Source: Beverwykella pulmonaria (lineage: Eukaryota > Ascomycota > Dothideomycetes > Pleosporales > Melanommataceae). From it: a DNA stretch of 64,000 nt. The notes below the pieces were generated by a model. That model ran no database searches. It was not told the origin of the DNA and saw only the letters and a program-made list of their open reading frames with translations. The position numbers and the translations under genes are program-made. The stretch lies in assembly GCA_001599595.1 (NCBI GenBank), contig BCHH01000001.1:4655818-4719817 (forward strand), written 5' to 3'. Shown here one piece after another: positions 33,484 to 44,492 of the stretch. The first letter of the stretch is position 1; each line of letters begins with the position of its first letter.

Positions 33484-35268
33484 CTAGTCGCCACCTACCA
33501 ATGTTACTCGACACGGATATCCGTCCGCCGGATGCCCTCCTGCTTTTTCGGTCTGATACGCCCTCTCATTGTTGACTTCCTTAACTGGTTCTCCAATTAC
33601 CCCAATCTTTCCTCCCATCTTTCTCCACCATAATTGACTCCGGAGCTTTGCTGCATCATTCTCTTCGTACGCATCTCTAATATCGAACATCCGCGCTGTG
33701 AGTACAAGAACCGTCTTAATCTCACTGAACACGAGCGTCTGCCCTATACAGTTCCTTGGGCCTTGCTCGAATGGGCGGTAGGCCGCCGGGTTTGGATACA
33801 GTTCGTGACTTTGATCGACTAGGAAGCGCTCTGGGAGGAAGTCGTTTGGGCGCGGCCATAAACGGGGGTTGCGATGGCAGGGTGGGTGTGCAATCGTGAC
33901 GTTAATATGGTCCATTGGGTAGCTGTTGTTGTGTCGGTCTGTGAGCACGATTCCTGGGCCACCACGGCGCATGGTTGAAGCTGGAGGGTACAGGCGTAGC
34001 GTTTCCTTGATTACAGCCGTGGTGTAACGACATTGGTTTAGCAACGTTGGATTTTCCTTTAAGAGCGCGGCTGCCTTGGACGGTATAGGACCAAACACTA
34101 AATTGTGTTCTTCACGGGTCTTTGCAAGCATCTTAGGATGCTTCGAGAGGAGATGATATATGAACACAATTGTTGACGACGTAGTGTCGTTTCCTGCAAA
34201 GAGGAAAAGGCGAATTTGGTGGGTTGCGTATTTAGCAAAATGTTCATCTAGTTTCGCCGCAGATGTGATATCTTGTGACGAGTTCGCTCCAATGTAGCCT
34301 TCCAGTGCCAGCGTGCTGACCGATTTCGAACGCGAGGTTGGGTTTTTTAACAACAATTTTTCTTTCTTTAGCTCTAAGAATCGTTCTTCGAGTTTCTTGT
34401 AAATATACGTGTTCATAAGATAGCCATGATATGTCTGGACAAGAGGACGTAATGGGTGTAGCAAGATGCGTGGATCCCAAAAAGAGTGCCAGCGGGTAAT
34501 ATAGCCAAGAGAGGTAGCCAAGACGTTTTCAGAGCGTTGGTAGTTGAGATCAACGTCGCTGTGGCCAACATCAGTTATCTGTCATCTGTGCTAGAAAGTG
34601 ATACTAACAGAGTGATTTTGATGATGACGTCCATTGTCAGCCTTGTGGTAAGATCGTCCAGCCGAAATATCCCCTTCCCCACTTTCTCTCTCAACTTCTC
34701 AGAAAAGACCTGCACCTTGTCTACGATGTGGGGCACATTGTCCATCATGCTCTGTGTACTAAACCCAGGATTGAGTAGCGACCTCCATATTTTCCAGTCT
34801 TTGTCGTTCATGGACAACAGGCTCTCCCCACCCGTAATGGGTTTCATGAATTTGGATGTGATTGCCGTCCGCGGGAGGTTGAGCTTGGTGGAAACTTGGA
34901 CTGCTATCTCAGGGCTCCACACGAAAAACAGAGGTGGATACACTGGCCATAGATCTAAGAGGAACGCCTCAGATTCGGGGAATTCATTTGCGAGGAGTGC
35001 GGTTGTGAGGTTCACGTTTGCGTCTGGGGGAAGCTTGTCGGCGTATCTTTGTAGAACGAGGAGATGCCCTGTTAGCCAGCTCCAGTCTTTGGGCATAGGC
35101 TAAAGAAGTGGTTAGGTTTGAAAGTTACTCGGGTGATTCGGAACGTACTATGCCTTGTTTGCGCAATTCATTCATCTTTGAGCGATGCTGGTAGAAGATT
35201 GTGGTCAGATACGCAAACCCTGACAGGATCGCAACCACGATAGTCCAAAAAACAGAGCTCCACGTCAT
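33484..35268 (-). CDS. Cytochrome P450 monooxygenase
   Basis: Three exons (35268-35149, 35099-34609, 34558-33484; introns 49 and 50 bp) encode 561 aa. The chosen Met begins an N-terminal membrane anchor (VFWTIVVAILSGFAYLTTIF); the frame is open 56 codons further upstream, but that extension is not anchor-like. Hallmarks are intact: I-helix AGNDTTSS (325-332), ExxR at 389-392 (KETLR), FLPERF, and haem loop FEQGPRNCIGQ with Cys474. The I-helix and the 'Y..PASTMRRG' region resemble sterigmatocystin-cluster-type fungal P450s, but the substrate is unknown. It would sit in the ER and use P450 reductase. Its neighbours are two decayed transporters and two related direct repeats, so it may be the surviving gene of an eroded biosynthetic locus. 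Confidence 0.9.
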
Positions 35269-35945
35269 GTTGATCGCAAGTGTGGATTCAGGCTTGCTAA
35301 TTTGAAAGAATAAAGACACGCGTGAGAGAGACTGTCTTCTAGAACCGAGGGTGGGAAGAAACGTGGGGAGAGTGGTTCGCATTTGGCGCTGTTGTTGAAC
35401 TGGGCAAACGTGCCGGGGTGGCACCTTTGGTGGCAAAGCACGTTAAAGTGGTTTTGTTATTGAAACCTCGGTTCTAGCCTCGTGGACCAACACATAATGT
35501 GCTGCAGCTTTGCCGCAGTTGACTTTCTGACACCCTAAACTGCAAGGGTTGCTTTGGGCGGTGTAAACACGTGGTTTGGTGCAACGGTACAGACAAATTA
35601 ATTGAAACACTTGCACTCCAACGATTAACGTACGACGCCGCAGCACAAACCAACACACAAAGTTATTCTACTCCGTAATCTATCGCAAAACCGAAACTGT
35701 GCCGCAATCAACTGCAGCGTCTTCTATTAGATAGAGAAGAGAACTGGAAAAATAACAAACGTGGATTTGGCTAAATGTTCGTATCAACTCCCGGTGATGC
35801 GAACACGACTCATTAGTGAGGCGAAGGATAACAAAGGGCTAAAGCACATGTGACTGGACGTCTAACATCGAAACTTGCAGCGAGAGGCGACTAGCGCAAA
35901 AAACATCTACCGGTAGTCCAGGGCCGATACCGCAGCACTTGATTC
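35269..35945. other. Divergent intergenic region upstream of the P450
   Basis: Promoter of the P450 on the minus strand and of the former transporter gene on the plus strand. No gene is seen. Confidence 0.45.
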
Positions 35946-37640
35946 ATGATGCAAGACGAGAGTGAGCATGCAATCGATATTCACCCGTCTACTCCGAAGA
36001 CTCGTACTATTTCTTTGGTCACCTCTGCTCTCGAAGTGACCCCATCGTCTTCGAAAATGACTGTCCACTCAAACGATGCTCCAGCGCCTCTGACAGAAAA
36101 GCGCTCATCCGCAGATGTAGCACGCCACCAAAAATGACTCCAGATGCGGAGTCTAACACATCATGAGGCTTCTTTATTGCTACTAGACCACTATACTCTA
36201 GCACATTTCTCGTTGCTCTTGACACGACTACCACTGGCACAGCAATTTCGGTGATAACGACTAAATTCCATACGTTGAATAACATTTCATGGTACGGGAG
36301 TGGATATTTACTCACGCTGACCGCTCTACAACCGATGTTCGGGAAGTCGTACAAGGTACTCAACACCAAGGAGACCTATCTTTCATGTGTTCTCGTGTTT
36401 GAAGGTGTGCTATAGAACGAAAAGATCTTAAGTGGATGCCCCAAACTGATGCTTGCTAGTTGGACCAATCATGTGTGCTGCTGGTCCATCTTCTTCCATT
36501 TTCATCGCCGGCAGAGCGGTTGCAGGATGTGGCTCAGCGGGATTAATCCAGGGAGCTCTAGTAATCATCACGAACTCCGTCCCACTTTCTCAAAGGCGAT
36601 TCTACATGAACTTAGCTATCAGTGCCTTTGGAGTGTGTGTCGGAATTGGGCCGGTCCTTGGAAGTACTTTCTCCGACAAAGTTTCGTGGAGACGGTGTTT
36701 TTGGATGTAAGGTTACTAAATTGGTTATATTTTATCTACTAAGGCGAACAGAAACATTCCATCGGCGCCATTTTCATTTTTCTCATCTTCATTTTTTTGA
36801 AACTCAAGACAAGAGGTGACCGAAAGAATGCCGGGAATACCTTCCCCATGTGGAATTTTTTCAAAGTGGATCCGCTTGGTACAATTTTAGTAATTGGATC
36901 AATCTGCTCGCTACTATTAGCAATGCAGTGGGGTGGTCAGACACTACCCTGAAGATCGTCGAATGTTGTTGGCTTGTTAGTCGGAGCAGGGCTTCTTTTT
37001 ACTCTTTTCTTCGTGGTACAGTGGAAGATGGGAGATGATGCAAATTTACCCTTCTCCATCATTATACCTAGATCCATCGTATCTGGCGCCTTTTACTTAT
37101 TGTTATTCTCAATGCCGATCTATGCGATACATTGACACGACATATGAGGATAAGACTATGCTAACATTTACAATATGACTAATACATCCCGATCTATTTT
37201 CAGTCAGCCAAGGGATTCAACGCCTTGAAAAGCGGGGTCGAATTCCTGTCCATAGTGAGTCCACAAATTGGGTTCACCGTGGTTTCTGGTGCACTCGCAA
37301 CAAATTTTGGATTCTACGTTATGTCTTCATATTTTTTTTTTCTTTTTTATGACTAACAGCGCATGCAGACGACATACTTGATTTCTGGAACAGCTGTAAG
37401 TGTGGTTGAGTCAAGATTAATCGCCGTGTTTGACCTAGAAACCAACCTTACGACCTGCGTTAAATACTCCTTGATTTTTGCTGCAGGAACCAGCATGTTT
37501 AATAATCATGTGTACACAGCGGTACAGGCGGTTCTTAGCGAAACCGATGTTCCTACCGGCAATGGTTTGGTCCCTTGTCCTGAATGTCCCCTGATACGTG
37601 CTAATATCATCTAAGCTATCATGCAGTTTGCCTTTCAACT
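35946..37640 (+). pseudogene. Decayed MFS drug-efflux (DHA2/14-helix type) transporter gene
   Basis: The whole length of a fungal 14-helix drug:H+ antiporter can be followed through changing frames. A hydrophilic N-terminus spans 35946-36137. TM1-2 have LVALDTTTTGTAISVITTKF and WYGSGYLLTLTALQPMFGK (about 36185-36340). TM4-6 appear as IFIAGRAVAGCGSAGLIQGA, FGVCVGIGPVLGS and SWRRCFW (36500-36710). A later block reads DPLGTILVIGSICSLLLAMQ, then WGG (about 36870-36950), and IVSGAFYLLLFSMPIYAIH (37075-37135). The next has SAKGFNALKSGVEFLSIV (about 37205-37255) and the last AVQAVLSETDVPTGNG (about 37525-37565). Stops occur at several points, including one right after AMQWGGQTLP, and frames shift at least four times. 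Some breaks may be introns, but in-frame stops within conserved helices make it a pseudogene. Relatives often export fungal metabolites. Confidence 0.8.
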
Positions 37641-38330
37641 GGGCCGCTCATATTAAGTTCCTGTCGAACATGAACAACGAAGCCAAAAATCGCCGAAAGA
37701 AAAAGTCAGAGATTCTTGGAAGGCAAGAGACCTTTGAAGATATCAAAGCGGCACGAACAAAGCGTGCGAGAAAGAGGCCGCTAAAAAAGCGAAAGGCAAA
37801 GGAAACTGTGGTCAGAAGCGGAAGCATGCTACACATTTACATATAATTATCACATAAATGGAATGGAATCTCCTAGAATTATGCGTTCAGGCCCTCTACT
37901 GTAAATGGAATGGCGTAATCAGGTAACATCTTATACTTATGGCCGGGATCTAACAGAGTGGTTAAGCAGAAGCTGGGTCTGCGGACGGTCAAATCCCTCT
38001 ATTAAGGTGCTGAGTAAATAATTTTTATGTTTTATGCTATACTGAAAGTGCAAGGTAGTCTATCCGATGACTTGCTTAAATGTGTGCGTGCGGTCGCGTT
38101 CCAGGGGAAGCCGGTTTCGCCCCTGACTGTATAGCGAAGCAATTGTCTCTAACCCCACCATTCTCTTCACAATGCCGACCTGTCAAATGGATTTGTGAAG
38201 AGGTCTCCGCCACCTTCCCCATTATCCAAAACTAACTCAACTGTTAGTTTAGGCTCGTATCGACCTACTGTAAATCAACAGTACTGACGCCGTTGGCGAA
38301 CACTGTAAGCTGGAGGGCGGAGGAAAGAGG
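37641..38330. other. Debris region after the transporter relic
   Basis: A Lys/Arg-rich frame (about 37672-37810; RKKKSEILGRQ, KRARKRPLKKRKAKE) ends at 37846 without a recognisable fold. A tRNA-like segment lies within (see 37943-38004). The rest is AT-rich with nothing supported. Confidence 0.4.
37943..38004 (+). other. tRNA-like segment with degenerate A and B boxes
   Basis: An A-box-like 'taacagagtggttaagc' is followed by a perfect 5-bp anticodon-type stem GCAGA/TCTGC enclosing a 7-base loop, and then by a B-box-like 'ggtcaaatcc'. The spacing between boxes is about that of a real tRNA. However, the loop has G instead of the invariant U33, the T stem does not pair, and no good acceptor stem is seen. 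It is probably a tRNA pseudogene or the head of a SINE-like element. If it were a tRNA the loop would read CTG. Confidence 0.35.
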
Positions 38331-38435
38331 TGTCAAGATGTGTATTGTATGTGATGTATGTACAGCTGATATATATATGACGGACTGATTAGTCAGTGGC
38401 ATATCCACGTGACATTATGGTGTCCTCGGCTTACA
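38331..38435 (+). repeat. LTR-like dispersed repeat, family B, copy 2 (shorter)
   Basis: This is the second copy of the 32676-32922 repeat, in direct orientation and lacking about 130 bp of the middle. It runs from 'gtcaagatgtgtattgta' through 'gtacagctgatatatata' and 'ctgattagtcagtggcatat' to 'cacgtgac' and 'ggcttaca'. It contains no coding capacity. Together the two copies bracket the P450 and the large transporter relic. Confidence 0.55.
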
Positions 38436-40054
38436 AACACTATTCCTTTAAGCACCCTTTCACTTATAACCTCCAGTCTCGGTGAAGTCCGTAGTCTCAG
38501 CAGAAAGCTTAGGCAACTCAATGTGACGTCATCTATCCCCACGAACTCCCAAAGAATACTTCAAACCTGCGCATTGCCCTACGACTACGGTGCGAACACA
38601 CATGACGAGGCTGAGCGGCGTAGGAGCGATAAGATAGCTGATGCTTGTATCGCCAAACGAGGTCCGTATCGCAATGACTGCCGGTGTTTGAGAGAGACAG
38701 GCGGATATAGATCGAGGTAGTCTTTTCAGTAAGTGCAAGCTTATCTTCAATGCTTGTCTCTGCTGCTTAGAATGTTCGTCCAATAGCTAAAAAGGCACTG
38801 GCGTTACCTATCGTAAACATGAAATTACCAGCATAAGTAGTACGATACAATGAATTCATAGAATATGTAGAATTTCTAGGCCAAGCATTCGTTCAGCTGA
38901 GTGACAGCCCCAACTGCTGCATCTAATATATTTCATGCAGCCTTTTTTTAGTTCATCTACATTACCCTCAACTTAATTTGTGTGTGGATATAAAACACGC
39001 ATGCGCCAAGATTCTCAGTCTCGTATGATGTTGAGGTCTGGCAGCCATCTGCGCTCTCCTTTAAGATTACTGAAGGAGTCAAGATTAGCTTGTTTAGGTA
39101 TTTCAGATTCCTTGTGTTGAAATGTGAGAGGTCTGAGTGGGAGGGGACATAATAATATTGCTTGAGGTGCCAACCTAGAACCACGCTGGTGCTATATACT
39201 CGGACATCTGCCCAGCCATCTTGGTCACGTGCCTATCATGTACCTGTCACGTGGATGTCGCGTGTCCCAGTCTCGGCTAGCCGGCTGCCCTTCAACACCT
39301 TGCTCATTATACGGACCCAGCATGTGCACTCTTACATTGCAAATCCCGAATCGCCACGGTCAGAAGCATCAACAAGTCGAAAAATATTCTTCTTTGCAGA
39401 ACCATTTGCTTCCAAACGAGTTTGCTGCAGGATGATCCTTGTGCACTTCCGCTTTTCAATTGTGGAGGGAATACAAGGCTGAGAACGCAAGGCTGAGCAC
39501 ACCCGTCAAGCACCTTGACGCGTCAAGAGAACGACAACTACGGCGACAGCACAAGCCCATTTGCAGCCCCCAACTTTACGATAACCAATTCTCTGGCCAC
39601 TTGCATTCCCTATTTAGGAATTGCTGCAGCAGTGGGTTGGCCCCCAATAAGTTGCTGTGCGATGATTGATTGCCACCTTGAGACACAAATGCATTTCTAC
39701 CTTTCGTGACCAGTGAAGGGCATCGGCCAAACGCACCTATCAAGCATGTTGATAACTTTGGTAAGTGTTAACCGCTGTTGCAGCAAAAGCCTATTTTGGC
39801 CCCCTCTGTTCGCGGGAATTGATCCATTTCCGGCCATCTCCATTTTCTTTCAATTAGAGCTGCAGCAGTGGGCTGGCTCTAAACGAGCTCCTGTGTGGCA
39901 ATGAGTCGCTGTTTCGGAGATATGCAACCATGTGTTTGCCCTTTTTTTAACCTCGAAAAACATCAGGCTGAAGCATTACTGTGGACTTAAAAAGGTGGAA
40001 ACGCGAGTTGCGGGCCCTTCACTTCCTGCTCCAATCCTTTCCATCATTATTTCA
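38436..40054. other. Gene-poor stretch
   Basis: No supported gene. A phrase around 'gctgcagcagtgggttggc' at 39620 recurs in altered form at 39862, each followed by related sequence, which suggests a local imperfect duplication of about 220 bp. Two CACGTG-like sites lie near 39225-39256. The right end is the promoter of the CorA-like gene. Confidence 0.4.
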
Positions 40055-41879
40055 ATGCCGTTCTACACCATGTCAAATCCTACCTCTATAGAACTGGACT
40101 CCGTCGATGTCAATCGGCCAACGCCTGTTCCTTCAAGGATCACAGAACACCTGGCTGATCTCGAGGCTGCTAGCCAGGACGAAAAAGTCGTCATACAAGT
40201 CATTGATGCGCCGTTTGACGGAAGTATGCCGCAGGATCGTGCTACATTCAGCTCTAATGAAAAAAACATGAAAGGCGGCATGAAGAGTCTTCCGCGGCAT
40301 AAGCCTGGGACTGCAAGGATTCTAGACATCACTGTCCATTCCGATTTCATGGAAGAAGGTCTCAGGAGTACAAAAGGTCCTCAGTCAACACAGGAAGCCA
40401 GAGATGCCTTAATCGAGTATCTTCACCATACATATACGCAGCCATTTCAGCCACGGCGTATTTTTAGGTGGCTCAGTGATCCGCTTCTCGTAAACGACAT
40501 CGGCAGCATATCAGCCCAATGGACTCAAAGCTTGGGCGGCGACGGAAATAATCTGTATCGACTTGTGAATCGTACAAGCCTACAACAGCATCCTTTAGAT
40601 GATGACGTCCACCCAAGAGAATCATACTTGACTTGTGCGCACGATTCAAATAACCGGCTGATAGGTGAGTGCGTTTGATCCCGATTTTCCTCTTGTTAAC
40701 AAGCCTGTAGTTATTATTGTGAATGATGTCAGGGCCGACCAACCACTCCGCACAAACAAATCTAATAATAAGCCTACCGAATTTCACAATCCACGAACCG
40801 TATTGACTGTAAAGAAGGGGGAAAGTTTAACCTCCTTCTCCGACGGGACTCTTGAGACTTTCGCCAAACTCTTAGTCTTAGATTTCTTCCAGGCATCCAT
40901 TTATTTGCAAACTGTGGATTACTATAAACCCTTGATATTACCACAATTGTCTAAAAAGGATGTGGTAAAGTTTTCACTCACCAAGAACCCTCATCTTCAA
41001 GTTCCCTTAGGCCTCTTCGAACCTCGACTATCTGCTACGAGCAAGGAGGCATTCAAGGAGATAGAGGACGCGGAAGGCATCCTAAGGAGTGTCAACAACT
41101 TGGTGGATTCTATTGATTTTGTGGTTAAAGCTCTTCAGCAAAATAACCTCCCAGGCCCACAGCACGCTAACAGCAACGACTACGGCAATCGAATGCAAAA
41201 CCTAGAGGGACTATGTTTAGAACGCCGCGAAAACGCTCAAAGGGCTCTAGATGCTCTTGAACGCCAGCTGGACTACCTGACGAAGAGGCATGCTATCCGC
41301 GAAGCCAAAGCCATCAGAGTTTTAACAATACTGGCCTCCTTCTATTTGCCCTTGTCACTCGCGGCCTCCGTCCTGAGCATGCAAACCCCATTCAGAAAAG
41401 TAGCCTACACTGTAACAAAAGATAACCAGGACTGGTTTGGAACAAATTTGCTCTTTGACTTCTTTGGCGTATTCGTTGGGCTCGCCTGCGTCACTATATG
41501 GATCACATATGGTATCAGATTCGGAGTCTCACTCAAAGCAAATGGGTTGAATTTCTTGTCAAAAAAACCCCGCAGTGCGTTCCACTTCTTCCAATATGGA
41601 AGGCGATGGCGCTATGGTGGGCAAGGAGGCCGGATTTTTGGTTGGATTCGCATATTCACTGCAGTGTGGCTCGGCGTCGGAATGTCCGTCGCGCTTCCGG
41701 TAATTTTCTGGTTCGGCATGATGGGATCGGCCCAGAAAGCATGGGACTGGGCCAAATGGATGTTCACGGTGTATGCGGGGGTTGGCGGGCTCTTTCTGGT
41801 TTGCTATGTCGCCACCTACTGGATCTTGTACTGCAGGAGGATTCGGCCTCAACGGACGACAAGGTCTTTTCCTCACTAA
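40055..41879 (+). CDS. CorA-like divalent-cation channel family protein
   Basis: Two exons (40055-40664 and 40711-41879; 46-bp intron) give 592 aa from the first ATG in frame. The N-terminal 400 residues are soluble and end in a long helical region (ERRENAQRALDALERQLDYL), as in the CorA/ZntB cytoplasmic stalk. The stalk leads into the first pore helix, with AIRVLTILASFYLPLSLAAS then VLSMQTPF (about 404-430). The classic GMN signature after TM1 of CorA is replaced here by SMQ, as seen in many fungal CorA-like proteins. Unlike bacterial CorA (two helices), at least two further hydrophobic segments follow (about 515-580). Whether it transports Mg2+, Zn2+ or anything is unknown. The extreme N-terminus is uncertain because ATG codons 1 and 6 are both plausible. 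Confidence 0.72.
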
Positions 41880-42713
41880 GCCTTGTTCGAAATATTCCGG
41901 TACACTATTCAGAAAATTGGAAGCTTCCTTTGGTATAGTTACTGTATCACTGATCAACTATTTGCGCCTGCGTACGAACGGAAGGCACTCGGAGAGTCTC
42001 TAGTGTTACTTCGCACATAGCAATAGACATAATGGATGTATGTTGGCGAATTTGCCATTGTATCGTTGAGATCCCTTCATTAGACTGTGTGGCTGATATT
42101 GTAGTTCAAGGCAATGCTAGGGTAAGCCCCTAAACTGGGTCATTTTCTAGGATCAAATCTAGGCTTGTGTGGTTTAGAAATAAACCTTCTTTTGGGTAGC
42201 AGAAATAGCCAACATCTACATGATTTGATTAGAAGGTTTAAGAGCGTGTGAGTATGGAAAATGCTCCAACTCTGTATTGCAACGATGGACAGGTTTAGAC
42301 AAGAGATTCGGCAACTCTTTGCAAGCGACACAGGCGCTTATTCGTAGGACTGGCCGGCAGTTGGAGCAACCGGCGTTGAAGATGCCTGCCCTTCTTACGG
42401 AGGAAGTTAGCAGAGCAATTACTGATATGGTATCCACTAGGGCGCAGCAAGGTAGAGGCAGTGGAGACAATAGTGAGGCACTTCCTTATTGGATACGTCG
42501 CACGTCAGAGGGCATAGCCTTCCTCATATCGCATAAATTTTGCTGCATCCTGCTGCGGAGTTAATATTACGCACTCCCACTACAGCGAACCTTAACGCTC
42601 AGCTAAAGGACTGTGCCTCCACTGGTTAGGAGGGGTAATCCAATACGTCACTCCGGTTTCTGTCCTCTTTCCATGCAAACTAGATTAAACCGTTGCTCGT
42701 ACTTAATCTAGCG
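41880..42713. other. Intergenic, nothing supported
   Basis: A 95-codon frame at 42277-42564 has no ATG at its head and no recognisable domain. Confidence 0.4.
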
Positions 42714-43201
42714 TAAGGGGGGATGCTAGCCGCAGAATGTGACGTGTTAGACCTAATTATGAGGCGTAGCTAGAAGGACAACGACCGGATTTCGGGCCTA
42801 GTGACAGCGGTGAATGCGCTGATAGGTCGTGCATAGAAATTCCTAAGAATGAATATATTGGAGGTAAGGAATGAGAGTCGCGGGATGCTGAGTGTATCCG
42901 TCGATCTAGAGATGTGGACGTATCTAACCCTTACGGTTCCACTGACACTGTGTACGCTCGCTGCGTGGTGGGGCTGGGAGTAATGGGGCAGAAGGAACAA
43001 ACAGAAATATCACGGTGCATCACGTGCTCTGTATACTCACATATCTTGGATATCACGTGTATATCACGTGTACTGTAAGCTTAGTCACACGTCCTGATTA
43101 CTCATGGCTGTATATATATGCTCATTGATGTCCATAGCTACTCAATCAACGCAGTCCCTCATTATTCTTCCGTTCATGTAACGTGACCACAAACTCCAAC
43201 A
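42714..43201 (+). mobile_element. LTR-like block (possible solo copia-type LTR)
   Basis: A polypurine run 'aaggggggatg' (about 42713-42723), as found just before 3' LTRs, is followed by TGCTAG. The block contains three CACGTG or CACGTG-like sites (43020-43068) and a TATA-like 'ctgtatatatatgctc' at about 43109. It ends near 'caaactccaaca' at 43201, giving TG..CA ends. The arrangement of CACGTG units ahead of a TATA element mirrors the 14.2-kb and 53-kb repeats, although the sequences differ. No pol or gag remnant could be translated upstream. Assignment rests on structure only. Confidence 0.4.
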
Positions 43202-43704
43202 AGAAAATAAAAAGGTAAGCTGGAAAGAAGAAGAAGACGAAGGAGCTTGATCGTAAAGTGAAGACACAAACCGTCGCTGTCGAGAAAAGACAGAAGCTCG
43301 GACCGACATGTCAATATTTCTTTCCGTCTTCGCTGCTAGTCTAGTTTGAAAATGAACTCACGCTGCATATTTAGTTTCTAAAGCAATCGGTGTGATGTCG
43401 GCATGGTTAGCAACATATGCTGCTAGTACTAGGAATCGAAGATGTGCCGTCATGCTGTTGCTTGCTACGCATCTGCATATAACAGGTTTCAACATTATGT
43501 TGTTTGATGAAATATGGTGTTGTGAAAAGTTGAGGAGTCGTGGAACAGGCTTGGCATTGACACGTGCGCCGGTCCGTCAATGTTCCGCACTGTCGCTAAG
43601 CGAACGCACGAAATTCGACTTTTGCAGAACTTCGAAGCCGCCCGCACTTCGACAACCACCTCCAACGCCTTCTTTACTCCCATATCTATCTACAAACCGT
43701 CAAA
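43202..43704. other. Promoter region of the ribosomal protein gene
   Basis: No gene is seen. The last about 80 bp before the eS19 start are C/T-rich, as usual for highly expressed fungal genes. Confidence 0.5.
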
Positions 43705-44492
43705 ATGGGTGGCGTCACAGTCAAAGATGTCGAGGTATGCATTGCCCTCCTCCCGCACCACCACTCCTCAAAAGATTGGAACTAACACGGTATCCCACAG
43801 GCGCAAAAGTTCATCACTTCCTATGCTGCCTTCCTGAAACGGCAAGGAAAGCTTCCAATGTACGTCTACAACCTTCAATTGCTGAGTCTCTGGGTTTGAC
43901 AAAGATCGCCATGCTAACATCTCCGCAGTCCAGGTTCGTCACGACCCGCGAGTGAAGGAAGCCTGAATCCCGTAACTGGGGGATAATTCGCATGCTCAGC
44001 TTGCTGACGACCTTATCTACAGGCTGGGTTGATACCGTTAAGACATCGCGTACGTATCGCATCCTCCCCAAACATCCCCTCATCGCACAAGCTAACCCCG
44101 AAACCTAGACTCCAAGGAGCTGCCTCCCCAGGACATCGACTGGTTCTACATCCGCGCCGCGGCCGTCGCCCGCCACGTGTACATGCGCAAGACGGTCGGT
44201 GTTGGCCGTCTACGGAAAGCGCACGGGTATGCCGCCATTTTACCTGCATTCAAGCCAGTGGCTTATAGATTCTAGCTCAACCAAGAACCGCGGCTCGCGA
44301 CCTTCCCACCACGTTGACGCCTCCGGGTCCGTCGACCGCAAGGTCATGCAGGCGCTCGAGAAGATTGGCGTGTTGGAGCAGGACGAAGACAAGGGCGGCC
44401 GCCGCATTACACAGTCTGGCCAGCGGGATTTGGACAGAATTGCGCAGACCACGCTCGAGGCTGAGGAAGAGGATGAGGACGATGACGAGTAG
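43705..44492 (+). CDS. RPS19: 40S ribosomal protein eS19
   Basis: Six exons (43705-43734, 43801-43859, 43929-43933, 44023-44049, 44109-44226, 44276-44492) encode 151 aa. The start [20 protein letters not shown] is the eS19 N-terminus; [20 protein letters not shown], then [18 protein letters not shown], and [20 protein letters not shown] follow. A helix ending in [20 protein letters not shown] and an acidic tail complete the protein. eS19 binds the small-subunit head and is needed for 18S rRNA maturation. Exon 3 is a 5-nt microexon (TCCAG) that supplies parts of the Ile-Pro-Gly codons before WVDT. Without it the conserved GWVD cannot be joined in frame. The gene is convergent with the dehydratase gene. 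Confidence 0.92.
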
